A program made the translations under genes and the position numbers. The notes under the pieces were generated by a model. The model did no database searches. It was not told the origin of the DNA and saw nothing but the letters and a program-made list of their open reading frames with translations. Positions 9,119-20,177 of a DNA stretch of 64,000 nucleotides are shown piece after piece. The first letter of the stretch is position 1, and each line of letters opens with the position of its first letter. Source of the stretch: Pseudomonas sp. MWU15-20650 (lineage in GTDB: Bacteria > Pseudomonadota > Gammaproteobacteria > Pseudomonadales > Pseudomonadaceae); the NCBI RefSeq assembly GCF_023242475.1, contig NZ_JALJFG010000008.1:98507-162506 (forward strand), written 5' to 3'.

Positions 9119-9148
9119 AATGTGGGAGGAGGCTTGCCCCCGATGGCG
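9119..9148. repeat. Single REP unit
   Basis: A lone repeat unit starting TGTGGGAGGAGGCTTGCCCC, close to the REP units of the 58.6-kb REPIN. It sits 12 bases from the glpR stop codon. No inverted partner is evident nearby. Confidence 0.7.
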
Positions 9149-9159
9149 TCAGACAGTCG

Positions 9160-9915
9160 CTAGACGACTTCCAGGCGAACCTTGTGATCGCTCAGCAACT
9201 GCACCAGCGCCGGCACCGGCTGCTGGTCCGTCACCAAACAGTCCACCAGGCTGATCGGCCCCAGGCGAATCATGGCGTTGCGTCCGAATTTGCTCGAGTC
9301 GGCGGCCAGGATCACCTGGCGTGCATTGGCGATGATCGCCTGGGAAACCCGCACTTCCTGGTAATCGAAGTCCAGCAGGCTGCCGTCTTCGTCGATGCCG
9401 CTGATACCCACAAGGGCAAAGTCGACCTTGAACTGATTGATGAAATCGACACTCGCCTGGCCCACCACGCCGCCGTCACGGCGCACGTTACCGCCGGTCA
9501 GCAGCACGTCGAAGTCGTCCTTGGCACTGAGCATGGTGGCGACGTTGAGGTTGTTGGTGATGATTTTCAGGTGATTGTGATTCAGCAGCGCACGCGCGAT
9601 GGATTCGGTGGTGGTGCCAATATTGATGAACAGCGAGGCGTGATCGGGAATCTGGGCCGCGATGGCTTCGCCGATGCGTTGCTTTTCATCGCGCATCTGG
9701 TCGGCACGCATGGCGTACGCGGTGTTCTCGACACTGGAGTCATAGGCCGCGCCGCCGTGGTAGCGGCGCAGCAGGTTGGCGTCCGCCAGTTGGTTGATAT
9801 CACGGCGGATGGTTTGCGGGGTAACAACGAACAACTGCGCCATTTCCTCGATACTGACGTAGCCGCGTTCGCGGACCAGTTCGAGGATTTGTTGTTGGCG
9901 GGGAGGCAGATTCAT
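9160..9915 (-). CDS. glpR: Glycerol-3-phosphate regulon repressor GlpR
   Basis: 251-aa DeoR-family repressor. N-terminal winged helix-turn-helix (about residues 4-58, with the DeoR signature [20 protein letters not shown]) followed by the sugar-phosphate isomerase-like sensor domain. It represses glp transcription until glycerol-3-phosphate binds. It lies between glpK and glpD in the same orientation, as in other pseudomonads. Operators are suggested upstream of glpD and glpF. The length is normal and there is no damage. Confidence 0.93.
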   Translation of the reverse strand: MNLPPRQQQILELVRERGYVSIEEMAQLFVVTPQTIRRDINQLADANLLRRYHGGAAYDSSVENTAYAMRADQMRDEKQRIGEAIAAQIPDHASLFINIGTTTESIARALLNHNHLKIITNNLNVATMLSAKDDFDVLLTGGNVRRDGGVVGQASVDFINQFKVDFALVGISGIDEDGSLLDFDYQEVRVSQAIIANARQVILAADSSKFGRNAMIRLGPISLVDCLVTDQQPVPALVQLLSDHKVRLEVV

Positions 9916-10010
9916 GGGGCGTCCTTTGGGCTGCCATACAAAAGTGGCCCATGATGACGCAGGAATCCGCTCCCTGCCAGTTACAACCCTATATGGGTCC
10001 TGCGGTTGGC

Positions 10011-11552
<1,542 letters not shown>

Positions 11553-11611
11553 TCAGCCTGGGCCACAAAAGGGCAGTAGGGACCAGGCGGGAGCTATCAG
11601 GAAATACGCGT

Positions 11612-12454
11612 TTAGCCGTTGACAGCCGTGTCAGTTGTTTCTTGCGCTATAGCCGGTGCGGCACTTGGCAAATGGCGGGCAATCAGCCCGCGATAGGCCG
11701 CAGCACCGAGGCATGCGCCGACAATCGGCGCGAAAATCGGAACCAGGAAGTAAGGAATGTCGCGGCCACCAGTAAAGGCCATTTCACCCCAGCCTGCGAA
11801 AAAGGTCATCAGCTTGGGGCCGAAATCCCGTGCCGGGTTCATCGCAAAACCGGTCAGCGGGCCCATGGCGCTACCGATCACCGCGATCAGCAGACCGATC
11901 AGCAGAGGGGCCATGGCGCCACGTGGCAGGCCATTGTTGTCATCGGTGAGGGCCATGATCACGCCCATCAGGATGGCGGTGATCACCACTTCCACCAGGA
12001 ACGCCTGGGCAGTGCTCAGCAATGCATGGGGGTAAGTGGAGAACACTGACGCCAATTCCAGGCTGGCTTGGGAGCCGCGAACCATATGATGGGTTTGTTC
12101 GTAATCGAAAAACAGGTTGCTGTAGAGCGTGTACACCAGCGCGGCGGAGCAGAAGGCGCCGGCCACTTGGGCGAGGATGTAAAACGGCAATTTGCGTTTG
12201 GGGAAATCGGCGAAAATGCTCAGCGCGATGCTGACGGCTGGGTTGAGGTGAGCTCCGGAAATCCCGGCGCTCAGGTAGATCGCCATGCTGACGCCGACCC
12301 CCCAGATAATACTGATTTCCCATAAGCCAAAGCTGGCACCCGCGACCTTGAGCGCGGCAACACATCCGGTTCCGAAGAAGATCAGCAATGCAGTCCCCAG
12401 GAACTCGGCCATGCATTGGCTCGAGAGTGAAGGCTGTTGTGTGGCAGTAGTCAT
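11612..12454 (-). CDS. glpF: Glycerol facilitator GlpF (aquaglyceroporin)
   Basis: 280-aa MIP-family channel that conducts glycerol into the cell. Both hallmark NPA loops are present (HLNPAVS and MNPARD), and six membrane helices plus two half-helices can be traced. The start is the ATG at 12452-12454 with GAGG upstream; the open frame continues to 12535 but that extension is not membrane-like and has no ribosome site. It is the first gene of the glp cluster and its promoter region carries a GlpR-like core. Confidence 0.93.
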   Translation of the reverse strand: MTTATQQPSLSSQCMAEFLGTALLIFFGTGCVAALKVAGASFGLWEISIIWGVGVSMAIYLSAGISGAHLNPAVSIALSIFADFPKRKLPFYILAQVAGAFCSAALVYTLYSNLFFDYEQTHHMVRGSQASLELASVFSTYPHALLSTAQAFLVEVVITAILMGVIMALTDDNNGLPRGAMAPLLIGLLIAVIGSAMGPLTGFAMNPARDFGPKLMTFFAGWGEMAFTGGRDIPYFLVPIFAPIVGACLGAAAYRGLIARHLPSAAPAIAQETTDTAVNG

Positions 12455-12597
12455 GGTAAACCTCGGTTTTTGTTGTTGTAGGGCACGTGTACTCAACGGT
12501 TCAGGTGCGGTATTCACCGTGGCGAGGATCCCCATCCCCTTCGCGGCTTACTGCGTGTGTACTGCTCGTTTGAAGCCGTCAGTATTTTCTGGCGGTA

Positions 12598-12609
12598 TTC
12601 GTAAACGAA
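12598..12609. promoter_or_regulatory. Candidate GlpR operator in the glpF/ybaK intergenic region
   Basis: TTCG-TAAA-CGAA, a perfect inverted repeat whose arms equal the core of the DeoR-type GlpR consensus (TTCG-N4-CGAA). The divergent glpF/ybaK gap (12455-12838) is otherwise AT-biased promoter sequence; no gene is seen in it. Confidence 0.45.
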
Positions 12610-12838
12610 AAAATATAGACAAGAAACGCGGCTGTCAAAGGTCGAAAGTGAACCGTCGGTCATTTCCGAACGTTTAGTAGGAAAAATGAACACTTTTCGC
12701 AGGGGGGAACACGACGCTGGCCTTGGCGTCGTTCACGTCAAAAAAGCTTTGGGGAGGCTCGTAGTAGAGCGTTTTGCCTCGAGTTGACCTAAAATCGTTC
12801 GCCAGTTTCTTCCTTGTTTAAACGCGCCAGGAGACTTC

Positions 12839-13309
12839 ATGACCCCCGCATTGGACCTGTTGAAAAAAGTTCGCGCCGAACATCGCATCCACAGTTATGA
12901 GCATGATCCCAAGGCGGCGTCGTATGGTCTGGAGGCTGCGGAGAAGTTGGGGCTTGACCCTGCGCAGGTGTTCAAGACCCTGTTGGCGAGCAGTGAGAAA
13001 GGCGAATTGTTGGTGGCGGTGGTACCGGTCGTCGGAAGCCTGGACTTAAAAGCCCTGGCCTCTGCTGCGGGGGTGAAAAAAGTCGAGATGGCGGACCCGG
13101 CGGCGGCACAGCGTTCCACCGGCTATCTATTGGGCGGCATCAGCCCGCTGGGTCAAAAGAAACGTTTACGCACTTTTATCGACGTGACGGCGCAGCCGTT
13201 TGCGACGATTTTTGTCAGTGCCGGCAGGCGGGGCTTGGAAGTGGAATTGCCAGCGGCGGTGCTGGCTGAACATACCCAGGCCAAATTCGCAGGAATTGGC
13301 CGGGCATGA
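12839..13309 (+). CDS. ybaK: YbaK/EbsC-family aminoacyl-tRNA deacylase
   Basis: 156-aa protein of the YbaK/ProX family, which hydrolyses Cys-tRNA(Pro) and so clears mischarged tRNA. The family lysine and GXXXP-type region ([12 protein letters not shown]) and the motif VFKTLLA are visible; the length equals E. coli YbaK (159 aa). It is preceded by an AGGAGA ribosome site. It is monocistronic and divergent from glpF; the convergent ABC ATPase ends 8 bases downstream. Confidence 0.88.
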   Translation: MTPALDLLKKVRAEHRIHSYEHDPKAASYGLEAAEKLGLDPAQVFKTLLASSEKGELLVAVVPVVGSLDLKALASAAGVKKVEMADPAAAQRSTGYLLGGISPLGQKKRLRTFIDVTAQPFATIFVSAGRRGLEVELPAAVLAEHTQAKFAGIGRA

Positions 13310-13317
13310 CGGGGAGG

Positions 13318-14424
13318 CTAGGCGGGGCTGTAGCGCCGTACGCCTGAATCGGCCTGGGGGATCTGGGCCGCAACGCTGCCTGAAGCCTGGAACAGTACCA
13401 GGTGTTCAGCAGCGACACGAATGCCGACATCCACACCGACCTGATGATCGGCATGGCTGGGAAAAATCGATTCCAACTGCGCGCCGGTCGGCAGTTGCAG
13501 GCGATACAGCGTCGACGCGCCGAGGAACGTCTTGCCGACGATCCGGGCTTTCAGCGCACTGTCGGGCGCATAGACGATATCGTCGGGGCGCAACAGCACA
13601 TCCACTGCGCCACCCGTGGGCCAGGTGTAGGCGCGATTGCCGCGCAGGTCACCCAGTTCGGTGCTGACCGATTCCGGGGAGCTCAATTGACCACGAATGA
13701 AGTAGCCCTGGCCGATGAAGCTGGCGACGTAGGGCGTCTGCGGTTCGTGATAAAGGTTATAGGGCGTGTCCCATTGCTCAAGACGGCCTTCTTTGAAAAC
13801 ACCGACGTGGTCACTGACGGCGAACGCTTCTTCCTGATCATGGGTCACCAGGATCGCGCTGGTACCCCGTGCCTTGAGGATGTCGCGCACTTCATGGCTG
13901 AGCTTGCGGCGCAATTCGCCATCGAGGTTGGAAAAAGGTTCATCCAATAACAATAGCTGTGGCTGCGGCGCCAAGGCGCGGGCGAGCGCGACACGTTGCT
14001 GCTGGCCCCCGGAAAGCTCATGGGGGAAGCGTTTGCCCAGATTCTTCAGGTTGACCAGCTCCAACAACTCCGCGACTACGTGGTCTTTGCGCGGGTGCTT
14101 GCGAATGCCGAAGGCGATATTGTCGGCCACGCTCAAATGAGGAAACAGCGCGTAGTCCTGGAACACCATGCCGATACGACGTTTCTCGGGTGCCAGGGTG
14201 AAACCGGCGCTGGAGATGATGTCGCCCGCCAGGCTGATTTCGCCTTCGTGGACCGGTTCAAACCCGGCAATCGCGCGTAAGGTGGTGGTCTTGCCGCAGC
14301 CCGAAGAGCCCAGCAGGCAACCGATGTCACCGGCATTGAGGTGCAGATTGAGGTTCTGCACTACCCGTTGAGCTTGATAGCCGCATGCCAGATTGCGCAG
14401 GTTCAGCAGTAATGGCTGGCTCAT
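13318..14424 (-). CDS. ABC transporter ATPase, FbpC/PotA-like
   Basis: 368-aa ATP-binding protein. The nucleotide-binding domain is at about residues 5-240: Walker [10 protein letters not shown], signature [15 protein letters not shown], Walker [15 protein letters not shown]-terminal TOBE-type domain at about 250-360 is typical of the Fe(III)/polyamine/sulfate importers. The substrate is not shown: no permease or binding protein is adjacent. Its start overlaps the argF stop by four bases (ATGA), so it is cotranslated with argF, an arrangement also seen in P. aeruginosa. It resembles FbpC most. Confidence 0.8.
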   Translation of the reverse strand: MSQPLLLNLRNLACGYQAQRVVQNLNLHLNAGDIGCLLGSSGCGKTTTLRAIAGFEPVHEGEISLAGDIISSAGFTLAPEKRRIGMVFQDYALFPHLSVADNIAFGIRKHPRKDHVVAELLELVNLKNLGKRFPHELSGGQQQRVALARALAPQPQLLLLDEPFSNLDGELRRKLSHEVRDILKARGTSAILVTHDQEEAFAVSDHVGVFKEGRLEQWDTPYNLYHEPQTPYVASFIGQGYFIRGQLSSPESVSTELGDLRGNRAYTWPTGGAVDVLLRPDDIVYAPDSALKARIVGKTFLGASTLYRLQLPTGAQLESIFPSHADHQVGVDVGIRVAAEHLVLFQASGSVAAQIPQADSGVRRYSPA

Positions 14425-15344
14425 GCGTGGTGGTACGCCGGCTCAACGAGGAATTCGAGCAGGGCCTTTTGGGCATGCAGGCGGTTCTCCGCTTGGTCCC
14501 AGGCGACAGAACGCTGATCGTCCAGCAAGTCAAGGCTGATTTCTTCACCGCGGTGGGCGGGCAAGCAGTGCATGAACAGCACGTCCGGTGCCGCCAGGTC
14601 GAGCAGGGCGCGGGTGACCTGGAATGGCGCGAACAGGGCCAGGCGCTTGGCTGTTTCGTCTTCCTGGCCCATGGAGGTCCAGACGTCGGTGCTGACCAGG
14701 TGCGCGCCGATCACGGCGTCACGTGGATCGCGCAGGAGGGTGACGCGACCACCGGCTTGTTCGAGGAAGCGTGCGTCTGGCTCGTAGCCTTGCGGGCAGG
14801 CGATGCGCAGCTGGAAGTCGAACTGGATCGCCGCCTCTATATAGCTGTTGCACATGTTGTTGCCGTCGCCGATCCAGGCCACGGTCTTGCCTTGGATCGA
14901 ACCACGGTGCTCAAGGAAGGTTTGCATGTCGGCCAGCAACTGGCAGGGATGCAGGTCATCGGAGAGGCCGTTGATCACGGGCACGCGGGAGTTGGCGGAA
15001 AATTCGGTCAGGGTGCTGTGGGCGAACGTGCGGATCATCACCGCGTCGAGCATGCGCGACATCACGATGGCGCAATCGCTGATCGGCTCGCCACGGCCCA
15101 GCTGGGTATCGCGCGGCGACAGGAAGATAGCCTGGCCACCCAGTTGAATCATGCCGGCTTCGAAGGACAAGCGCGTGCGGGTCGAGGACTTCTCGAAGAT
15201 CATCCCGAGCACACGGTTTTTCAAAGGCTCAAACAGTACGCCGCGGTTACGCAGGTCTTTAAGCTCAATGCCTCGACGGATGATGCTGACCAGCTCTTCG
15301 GGCGTGCAATCCATCAGGGAGAGAAAGTGCCTTGCGCTCATCAT
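14421..15344 (-). CDS. argF: Anabolic ornithine carbamoyltransferase ArgF
   Basis: 307-aa enzyme that forms citrulline from ornithine and carbamoyl phosphate in arginine biosynthesis. Carbamoyl-phosphate loop [10 protein letters not shown], ornithine-site residues HPCQ and the C-terminal [10 protein letters not shown] motif are all intact. The start has two consecutive ATG codons; an AAGGTAG site precedes them. An exact ArgR-type box is 123 bases upstream. argG, the next enzyme in the pathway, is encoded 8 kb away in this window. Confidence 0.95.
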   Translation of the reverse strand: MMSARHFLSLMDCTPEELVSIIRRGIELKDLRNRGVLFEPLKNRVLGMIFEKSSTRTRLSFEAGMIQLGGQAIFLSPRDTQLGRGEPISDCAIVMSRMLDAVMIRTFAHSTLTEFSANSRVPVINGLSDDLHPCQLLADMQTFLEHRGSIQGKTVAWIGDGNNMCNSYIEAAIQFDFQLRIACPQGYEPDARFLEQAGGRVTLLRDPRDAVIGAHLVSTDVWTSMGQEDETAKRLALFAPFQVTRALLDLAAPDVLFMHCLPAHRGEEISLDLLDDQRSVAWDQAENRLHAQKALLEFLVEPAYHHA

Positions 15345-15466
15345 TAACTACCTTTTGCAACAGACCGCAGATACTCAAAGCCTTGTTTATTGTGACAACG
15401 GGCGAGACCTGCGGCGGAAGCCGCACGGGGCGACGAAATAGGGGAAGGCGCGATATTGACATTAAA

Positions 15467-15482
15467 TGTCGCGTCTTACCAA
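15467..15482 (+). promoter_or_regulatory. ArgR box upstream of argF
   Basis: TGTCGC-GTCTTACC-AA matches the Pseudomonas ArgR half-site TGTCGC-N8-AA exactly. A degenerate inverted half (GCGATA) begins about 20 bases to the left. It sits in the 429-base divergent gap between argF and the molybdopterin oxidoreductase; apart from this box no other feature is seen in that gap. Confidence 0.7.
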
Positions 15483-15773
15483 TAGGGCTACGGTTTTTAA
15501 GGGTGTTCAAGAAGGGCGCTTAAGCGCTTTTGAAGACGATTTCCTGACAGCAGCGGACCATTTGTACACTGGCTCCGCGACCTTTTGCAATGCGTGAGGG
15601 CGGCTCCAGGCCAGGCTGCGTCGGTTTTGGAAGGTGTATGGGCAGCCTCTGAAACATTTGCTCATGCTTAGCCATGCCTTGGTCTATGCCCTCTGATTCA
15701 TAACACGAACGTTGCTGGCGCCCTGGGCGGTCGCGGCCCATAGTTGGGCCAAAGCCCAATAAAGAGACTGGCC

Positions 15774-17882
15774 ATGACCAAGACTCTCCATCACCGTGCC
15801 TGCCATTTGTGCGAAGCGATTTGCGGCCTCACCCTGGAAACCACGGCGGCCGATGACGGTAGCCTGGCGATCACGTCGATCAAAGGCGACCCTCAAGACA
15901 GTTTCAGTCGTGGGCATATCTGCCCCAAGGCGGTGGCGCTGCAGGATATCCAGAATGATCCGGATCGCCTGCGCCAGCCCATGCTGCGGGTGGGCAGCGA
16001 ATGGCAGCCGATCTCGTGGGAGGATGCGTTTGCGTTGGTGGCCGAGCGTCTGGCGGGTATCCAGGCGCGGCATGGGCACAATGCGGTGGCGGTGTATCAG
16101 GGCAATCCGAGCGTGCACAACTATGGGTTGATGACTCACAGCAATTACTTTCTTGGCCAGTTGAAGACACGCAATCGCTTCTCTGCGACGTCGGTGGATC
16201 AATTGCCCCATCACCTCACCAGCCACCTCATGTACGGCCACGGCCTGTTGCTCCCAATCCCGGACATCGACCACACCGACTTCATGTTGATCCTCGGCGG
16301 TAACCCTTTGGCTTCGAACGGCAGCATCATGACGGTGCCCGATGTGGAAAAGCGCCTCAAAGCCATCCAGGCCCGGGGCGGTAAAGTGGTGGTGGTCGAC
16401 CCGCGACGCAGTGAAACGGCGGCCATTGCCGATCAGCACCTGTTCGTCAGGCCGGGGGGGGACGCAGCGCTGTTGTTCGGGGTGCTCAACACCTTGTTTA
16501 CAGAGCATTTGACTCGCGACAGTCATTTGCCCGTTGAAGGTATTGACGATGTGCGCAGGGCCATCGCCGGGTTCACCGCAGAGGCTATGAGTGCCCAATG
16601 CGCGGTGCCGGCCGAGCAGATTCGTCAGTTGGCGCGGGACTTCGCCGCCGCGGACAAGGCCGTGTGTTACGGACGCATGGGCGTTTCGACCCAGGCGTTC
16701 GGCACGCTCTGCCATTGGCTGGTGCAATTGATCAACCTGGTGACCGGTAACCTTGACCGCACAGGCGGTGCGCTATGCACCAGCCCGGCAGTGGACCTGG
16801 TGGCCTCCACGGGGGGTGGGCATTTCAATCGTTGGCAAAGCCGGGTTTCCGGGCGTCCGGAATATGGCGGCGAGTTGCCGGTGTCGGCATTGGCTGAGGA
16901 AATGCTCACCGAGGGTGAAGGACAAATCCGCGCATTGGTGACGGTGGCAGGCAACCCGGTGTTATCGACACCCAATGGTCGCCAGCTGGAACAGGCTCTG
17001 GATGGGTTGGAGTTCATGGTCAGTGTCGATCTCTACATCAACGAGACGACGCGCTATGCCGACCTGATCCTGCCCTCGACATCAGCGCTGGAAAACGATC
17101 ACTACGACACCACGTTCAATATGTTCGCGGTGCGTAACGTCACCCGCTTCAATCGCGCAATCTTGCCCAAGCCTGAGGGCGCGCTGCATGACTGGGAGAT
17201 CTTTGTCGGGTTGGCCAAGGCGTTTGCGGCACACACCGGTGTAACGCTGAAACCAACCCAGTCACCCGCGCAAATGATCGACTTCGGGCTGCGCGCCGGC
17301 GCCTATGGTGACGCGTCCGACTACAAGCTATCGGTCGCCATGTTGGCGGATCATCCCCATGGCGTCGATCTGGGGCCGCTCAAGGCCAACCTTGCCACGC
17401 GCCTGAAAACCACCGATGCAAAGGTGCAGGCTGCGCCGCCGGTGATCCTGGCGGACCTGGCGCGTTTTGCGGCGCAACCTTTGCCGGTGGCGGACGAACT
17501 GCTGCTGATCGGCCGCCGTCATGTGCGCAGCAATAATTCCTGGATGCATAACTATCACCGCTTGGTGAAAGGCAAGCCACGCCATCAGTTGCATATGCAT
17601 CCTGATGACTTGGCCAGCCGGCAACTGAACGATGGCCAGCGGGTGCGTGTCAGCTCGCGCACCGGCATGATCGAGGTGGAAGTGGTGGCCAGCCTGGACA
17701 TGATGCCCGGTGTCGTGAGCTTGCCCCATGGCTGGGGGCACGGTCGCCCGGGTGTGCAAATGAGCATTGCCAGTGGGCAGCCGGGCGCCAGTGCGAATGA
17801 CTTGACCGACGAGCGGCAGTTGGACGAGTTATCGGGTAACGCCGCGCTAAACGGTGTGCCGGTACACGTCGCTGCGGCGTGA
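15774..17882 (+). CDS. Molybdopterin oxidoreductase (formate dehydrogenase/nitrate reductase-like)
   Basis: 702-aa member of the DMSO-reductase superfamily. N-terminal 4Fe-4S ligands CHLCEAIC...GHICPKA, then molybdopterin-binding domains (LGGNPLASNG, GNPVLSTPNGRQ), and a C-terminal molydopterin-dinucleotide domain (about 590-700, LPHGWGHGRPG). The start is the ATG at 15774, with AAGAG upstream; a TTG at 15744 has no ribosome site. No electron-transfer subunit, maturation gene or Tat signal is adjacent, so it is a lone cytoplasmic enzyme of unknown substrate. I do not see a clear Cys/Sec Mo ligand. It is divergent from argF. Confidence 0.85.
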   Translation: MTKTLHHRACHLCEAICGLTLETTAADDGSLAITSIKGDPQDSFSRGHICPKAVALQDIQNDPDRLRQPMLRVGSEWQPISWEDAFALVAERLAGIQARHGHNAVAVYQGNPSVHNYGLMTHSNYFLGQLKTRNRFSATSVDQLPHHLTSHLMYGHGLLLPIPDIDHTDFMLILGGNPLASNGSIMTVPDVEKRLKAIQARGGKVVVVDPRRSETAAIADQHLFVRPGGDAALLFGVLNTLFTEHLTRDSHLPVEGIDDVRRAIAGFTAEAMSAQCAVPAEQIRQLARDFAAADKAVCYGRMGVSTQAFGTLCHWLVQLINLVTGNLDRTGGALCTSPAVDLVASTGGGHFNRWQSRVSGRPEYGGELPVSALAEEMLTEGEGQIRALVTVAGNPVLSTPNGRQLEQALDGLEFMVSVDLYINETTRYADLILPSTSALENDHYDTTFNMFAVRNVTRFNRAILPKPEGALHDWEIFVGLAKAFAAHTGVTLKPTQSPAQMIDFGLRAGAYGDASDYKLSVAMLADHPHGVDLGPLKANLATRLKTTDAKVQAAPPVILADLARFAAQPLPVADELLLIGRRHVRSNNSWMHNYHRLVKGKPRHQLHMHPDDLASRQLNDGQRVRVSSRTGMIEVEVVASLDMMPGVVSLPHGWGHGRPGVQMSIASGQPGASANDLTDERQLDELSGNAALNGVPVHVAAA

Positions 17883-17968
17883 GGTGCCCGAGCACCGCGC
17901 TGGGATTTTGCGTTACAATGCGCCACCGTGCCGACCTGTGAGTCGCAAAGTTCCAGCCGAGGTGTTCC

Positions 17969-18307
17969 ATGGATATCATCGAAACGATCAAAGAGCAGAT
18001 TGCCAACAACACCATTCTGCTTTACATGAAGGGCGCACCTAACGCTCCTCAGTGCGGTTTCTCCGCAAAAGCGTCGCAGGCTGTCATGCAGTGTGGCGAG
18101 AAGTTCGCCTACGTGGATATCCTGCAGAACCCGGAAATTCGCGCCAACCTGCCCAAGTACGCCAACTGGCCGACGTTCCCGCAACTGTGGGTAGCCGGTG
18201 AGCTGGTCGGCGGTAGTGACATCATTACCGAGATGGCGGCTGATGGTTCGTTGCAAGCGCTGATCAAAGATGCAGCAGCAAAAGCGGCAGCCAAGTCTGA
18301 AGCTTGA
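17969..18307 (+). CDS. grxD: Monothiol glutaredoxin GrxD
   Basis: 112-aa glutaredoxin with the monothiol active site CGFS (PQCGFSAKASQ, Cys near residue 28). Family members bind a 2Fe-2S cluster with glutathione and BolA proteins and act in iron-sulfur trafficking. It is close to bfr and bfd, the iron-storage genes, and shares a bidirectional terminator with the convergent bfr. Confidence 0.95.
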   Translation: MDIIETIKEQIANNTILLYMKGAPNAPQCGFSAKASQAVMQCGEKFAYVDILQNPEIRANLPKYANWPTFPQLWVAGELVGGSDIITEMAADGSLQALIKDAAAKAAAKSEA

Positions 18308-18319
18308 TTGGCCTGCAAT

Positions 18320-18357
18320 AAAAAGCCCCGCTTCTCGAAAGAGAGCGGGGCTTTTTT
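18320..18357. terminator. Bidirectional terminator between grxD and bfr
   Basis: Stem AAAAGCCCCGCT...AGCGGGGCTTTTTT closed by a GAAA tetraloop; T-runs on both strands. It ends convergent grxD and bfr. Confidence 0.9.
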
Positions 18358-18375
18358 GTACCTGGGCGCTAAGGG

Positions 18376-18846
18376 TTATTCACCCATCTGCGATTGCAGG
18401 TAGTTTTCCAGGCTGACTTTGTCGATCAGGCCCAATTGGGTTTCCAGCCAGTCGATATGTTCTTCCTGGTCTTCCAGGATATCTTCCAGCAGTTCACGGC
18501 TGCCGAAGTCGCCCTTGGTTTCGCAGTGGGCAATGGCGGCCTTGAGGTCGCTGTGGCTTTTCTGTTCGAACTTCAAGTCGCTGCTGATCATTTCCTGGGT
18601 GTGTTCACCGATGTTCAGCTTGCCCAGGTCTTGCACGTTCGGCAGCCCTTCCAGGAACAGGATGCGCTTGATCAGCGCGTCGGCGTCCTTCATGGCCTTG
18701 ATCGATTCTTTGTATTCACGCTTGCCCAGCTTTTCCAGGCCCCAATCGTCGTACATGCGCGCATGCAGAAAGTACTGATTGATCGCGACCAGTTCATTGG
18801 CAAGGATTTTGTTGAGTTGCTGGATGACTGAGATGTCGCCTTTCAT
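18376..18846 (-). CDS. bfr: Bacterioferritin, heme-binding (beta-type) subunit
   Basis: 156-aa bacterioferritin. The heme ligand Met52 is present and Glu18, Glu94 and His130 are conserved, but three ferroxidase ligands of the canonical enzyme differ: position 51 is Ala, 54 is Asp and 127 is Gln. This matches the P. putida situation, where one subunit type binds heme and a separate subunit carries the di-iron centre. It therefore probably assembles into a mixed 24-mer with another Bfr encoded elsewhere. It is followed (upstream in the genome) by bfd, whose product reduces the heme to release iron. The stored iron is ferric phosphate mineral. Confidence 0.9.
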   Translation of the reverse strand: MKGDISVIQQLNKILANELVAINQYFLHARMYDDWGLEKLGKREYKESIKAMKDADALIKRILFLEGLPNVQDLGKLNIGEHTQEMISSDLKFEQKSHSDLKAAIAHCETKGDFGSRELLEDILEDQEEHIDWLETQLGLIDKVSLENYLQSQMGE

Positions 18847-19003
18847 GACTGGGGTCCTGCCCTGTAATAGCTGTGTATAGGGCGGAGTTTGAGCGGCGAA
18901 ATTCCTAGTGTCAAACCTAAGTTATTGAATAATAAATGAAAATTAATCGGAATAAGAATGTTTGTGTTCCGCGTCTTGACGCTAACTAGTTGAATTGCAG
19001 GCA

Positions 19004-19030
19004 TAAAAAAACCGGACACTAAGTCCGGCT
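19004..19030 (-). terminator. Terminator of bfd
   Basis: Stem CCGGAC / GTCCGG (loop ACTAA) followed on the minus strand by seven T residues, 18 bases past the bfd stop. Confidence 0.85.
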
Positions 19031-19047
19031 CTTCAAAACACGCCGAT

Positions 19048-19266
19048 TTAAGCGTGTGTAAATTCTGCTGAATAGGGGAGCGCGGCCTGGGCTGTTTGCA
19101 GCTGCGTCAGGGTTTCCCGTACCACTTGCTTGGCGAGGCAAGCACATTTACCGCACTGGCTGGCAACGCCGGTGGTTTCACGCACTTCCTTGTAGCTGCA
19201 GCAACCTTCATAGATCGCTTCGCGGATTTGTCCGTCGGTAACGCCAGTGCAGAGGCAGACATACAT
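19048..19266 (-). CDS. bfd: Bacterioferritin-associated ferredoxin Bfd
   Basis: 72-aa 2Fe-2S protein with the cysteine pattern C-x-C near the N-terminus (YVCLCTG) and CGKC at about residues 38-41, as in P. aeruginosa Bfd. It docks on bacterioferritin and delivers electrons, received from Fpr, to the heme so that iron is mobilised. A fpr gene is also present in this window (57.8 kb). It lies just upstream of bfr in the same direction but has its own terminator. A Fur-type sequence lies about 50 bases upstream of its start, which fits induction in iron limitation. Confidence 0.94.
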   Translation of the reverse strand: MYVCLCTGVTDGQIREAIYEGCCSYKEVRETTGVASQCGKCACLAKQVVRETLTQLQTAQAALPYSAEFTHA

Positions 19267-19311
19267 AAGGGAGAACCATCGCGGGTTTAAGGCTTAAGTG
19301 CGGTGGATCTT

Positions 19312-19336
19312 AATGTTAACGAGAATGATTGTCAAA
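19312..19336 (-). promoter_or_regulatory. Fur box upstream of bfd
   Basis: On the minus strand the sequence TTGACAATCATTCTCGTTAA resembles the classic Fur-box stretch (GATAATCATTCTCATTA). The position about 50-70 bases before bfd is suitable for repression by Fe-Fur. Confidence 0.65.
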
Positions 19337-19509
19337 GTAGATTCACCGGTCTTTTTACCAAGCTGTCGGCGCGCTGACGAACGGTTTTTTCAGTGTATGA
19401 TGGTCGGTCTTCACGAAGCGTGACTGCGTCACAGGGCTGTCGCTTATAAACGGCAGACTTGGGGCGGTCCTTTTACTTCAATCGTCACCCCTGCATCAGG
19501 AGATATCCA

Positions 19510-20112
19510 ATGAGCGTACTCGTCGGCAAACAAGCCCCGGATTTCGACGTCCCAGCCGTCCTCGGCAATGGCGAAATCGTTGACAGCTTCAAACTGTCTG
19601 AAGCCATCAAAGGCAAATACGGCCTGGTGTTCTTCTACCCGCTGGACTTCACCTTCGTCTGCCCTTCGGAGCTGATCGCTCTGGACCACCGCATGGACGA
19701 TTTCAAGGCACGTAACGTTGAAGTGGTTGCCGTTTCCATCGACTCCCATTTCACCCACAACGCCTGGCGTAACACAGCCATCAATGATGGCGGCATCGGC
19801 AAAGTCAAATACACCATGGCTGCCGACATGAAGCACGACATCGCCAAGGCCTACGACGTTGAGTCCGAAGGCGGCGTGGCTTTCCGTGGCGCGTTCCTGA
19901 TCGACGACAAGGGCGTTGTGCGCTCGCAGATCATCAACGACCTGCCGCTGGGCCGTAACATGGAAGAGCTGATCCGCCTGGTCGACGCTCTGCAATTCCA
20001 CGAAGAGCACGGTGAAGTTTGCCCTGCCAACTGGAAAAAAGGCGACAAAGGCATGAACGCTTCGCCAGAAGGCGTTGCGGCTTACCTGACCGAGAATGCT
20101 GGCAAGCTGTAA
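19510..20112 (+). CDS. Typical 2-Cys peroxiredoxin (AhpC/TSA family)
   Basis: 200-aa peroxiredoxin. The peroxidatic Cys is in FVCPSE (about residue 51) and the resolving Cys in EVCPANW (about 172). It reduces hydrogen peroxide and organic peroxides in the cytoplasm. The start is the ATG at 19510 with a strong AGGAGATAT site. An open frame extends upstream to 19459 but adds an unlikely N-terminus. The location next to bfd/bfr links it with iron-related oxidative stress. It has a downstream terminator. Confidence 0.93.
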   Translation: MSVLVGKQAPDFDVPAVLGNGEIVDSFKLSEAIKGKYGLVFFYPLDFTFVCPSELIALDHRMDDFKARNVEVVAVSIDSHFTHNAWRNTAINDGGIGKVKYTMAADMKHDIAKAYDVESEGGVAFRGAFLIDDKGVVRSQIINDLPLGRNMEELIRLVDALQFHEEHGEVCPANWKKGDKGMNASPEGVAAYLTENAGKL

Positions 20113-20127
20113 GCCAGTTTCACGGTG

Positions 20128-20161
20128 AAAAAAAACCGGCCTGAGAAGGCCGGTTTTTTTA
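20128..20161. terminator. Terminator after the peroxiredoxin gene
   Basis: Stem AAAACCGGCC / GGCCGGTTTT with T7 on the plus strand and T8 on the minus strand; it separates the convergent peroxiredoxin and rnt. Confidence 0.9.
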
Positions 20162-20177
20162 TGTGCGGGAAACGACC

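Noticed and set aside
15520..15759. 79-codon minus-strand frame in the argF/oxidoreductase gap
   Set aside because: No ribosome site, low-complexity product; the region is a divergent promoter gap.
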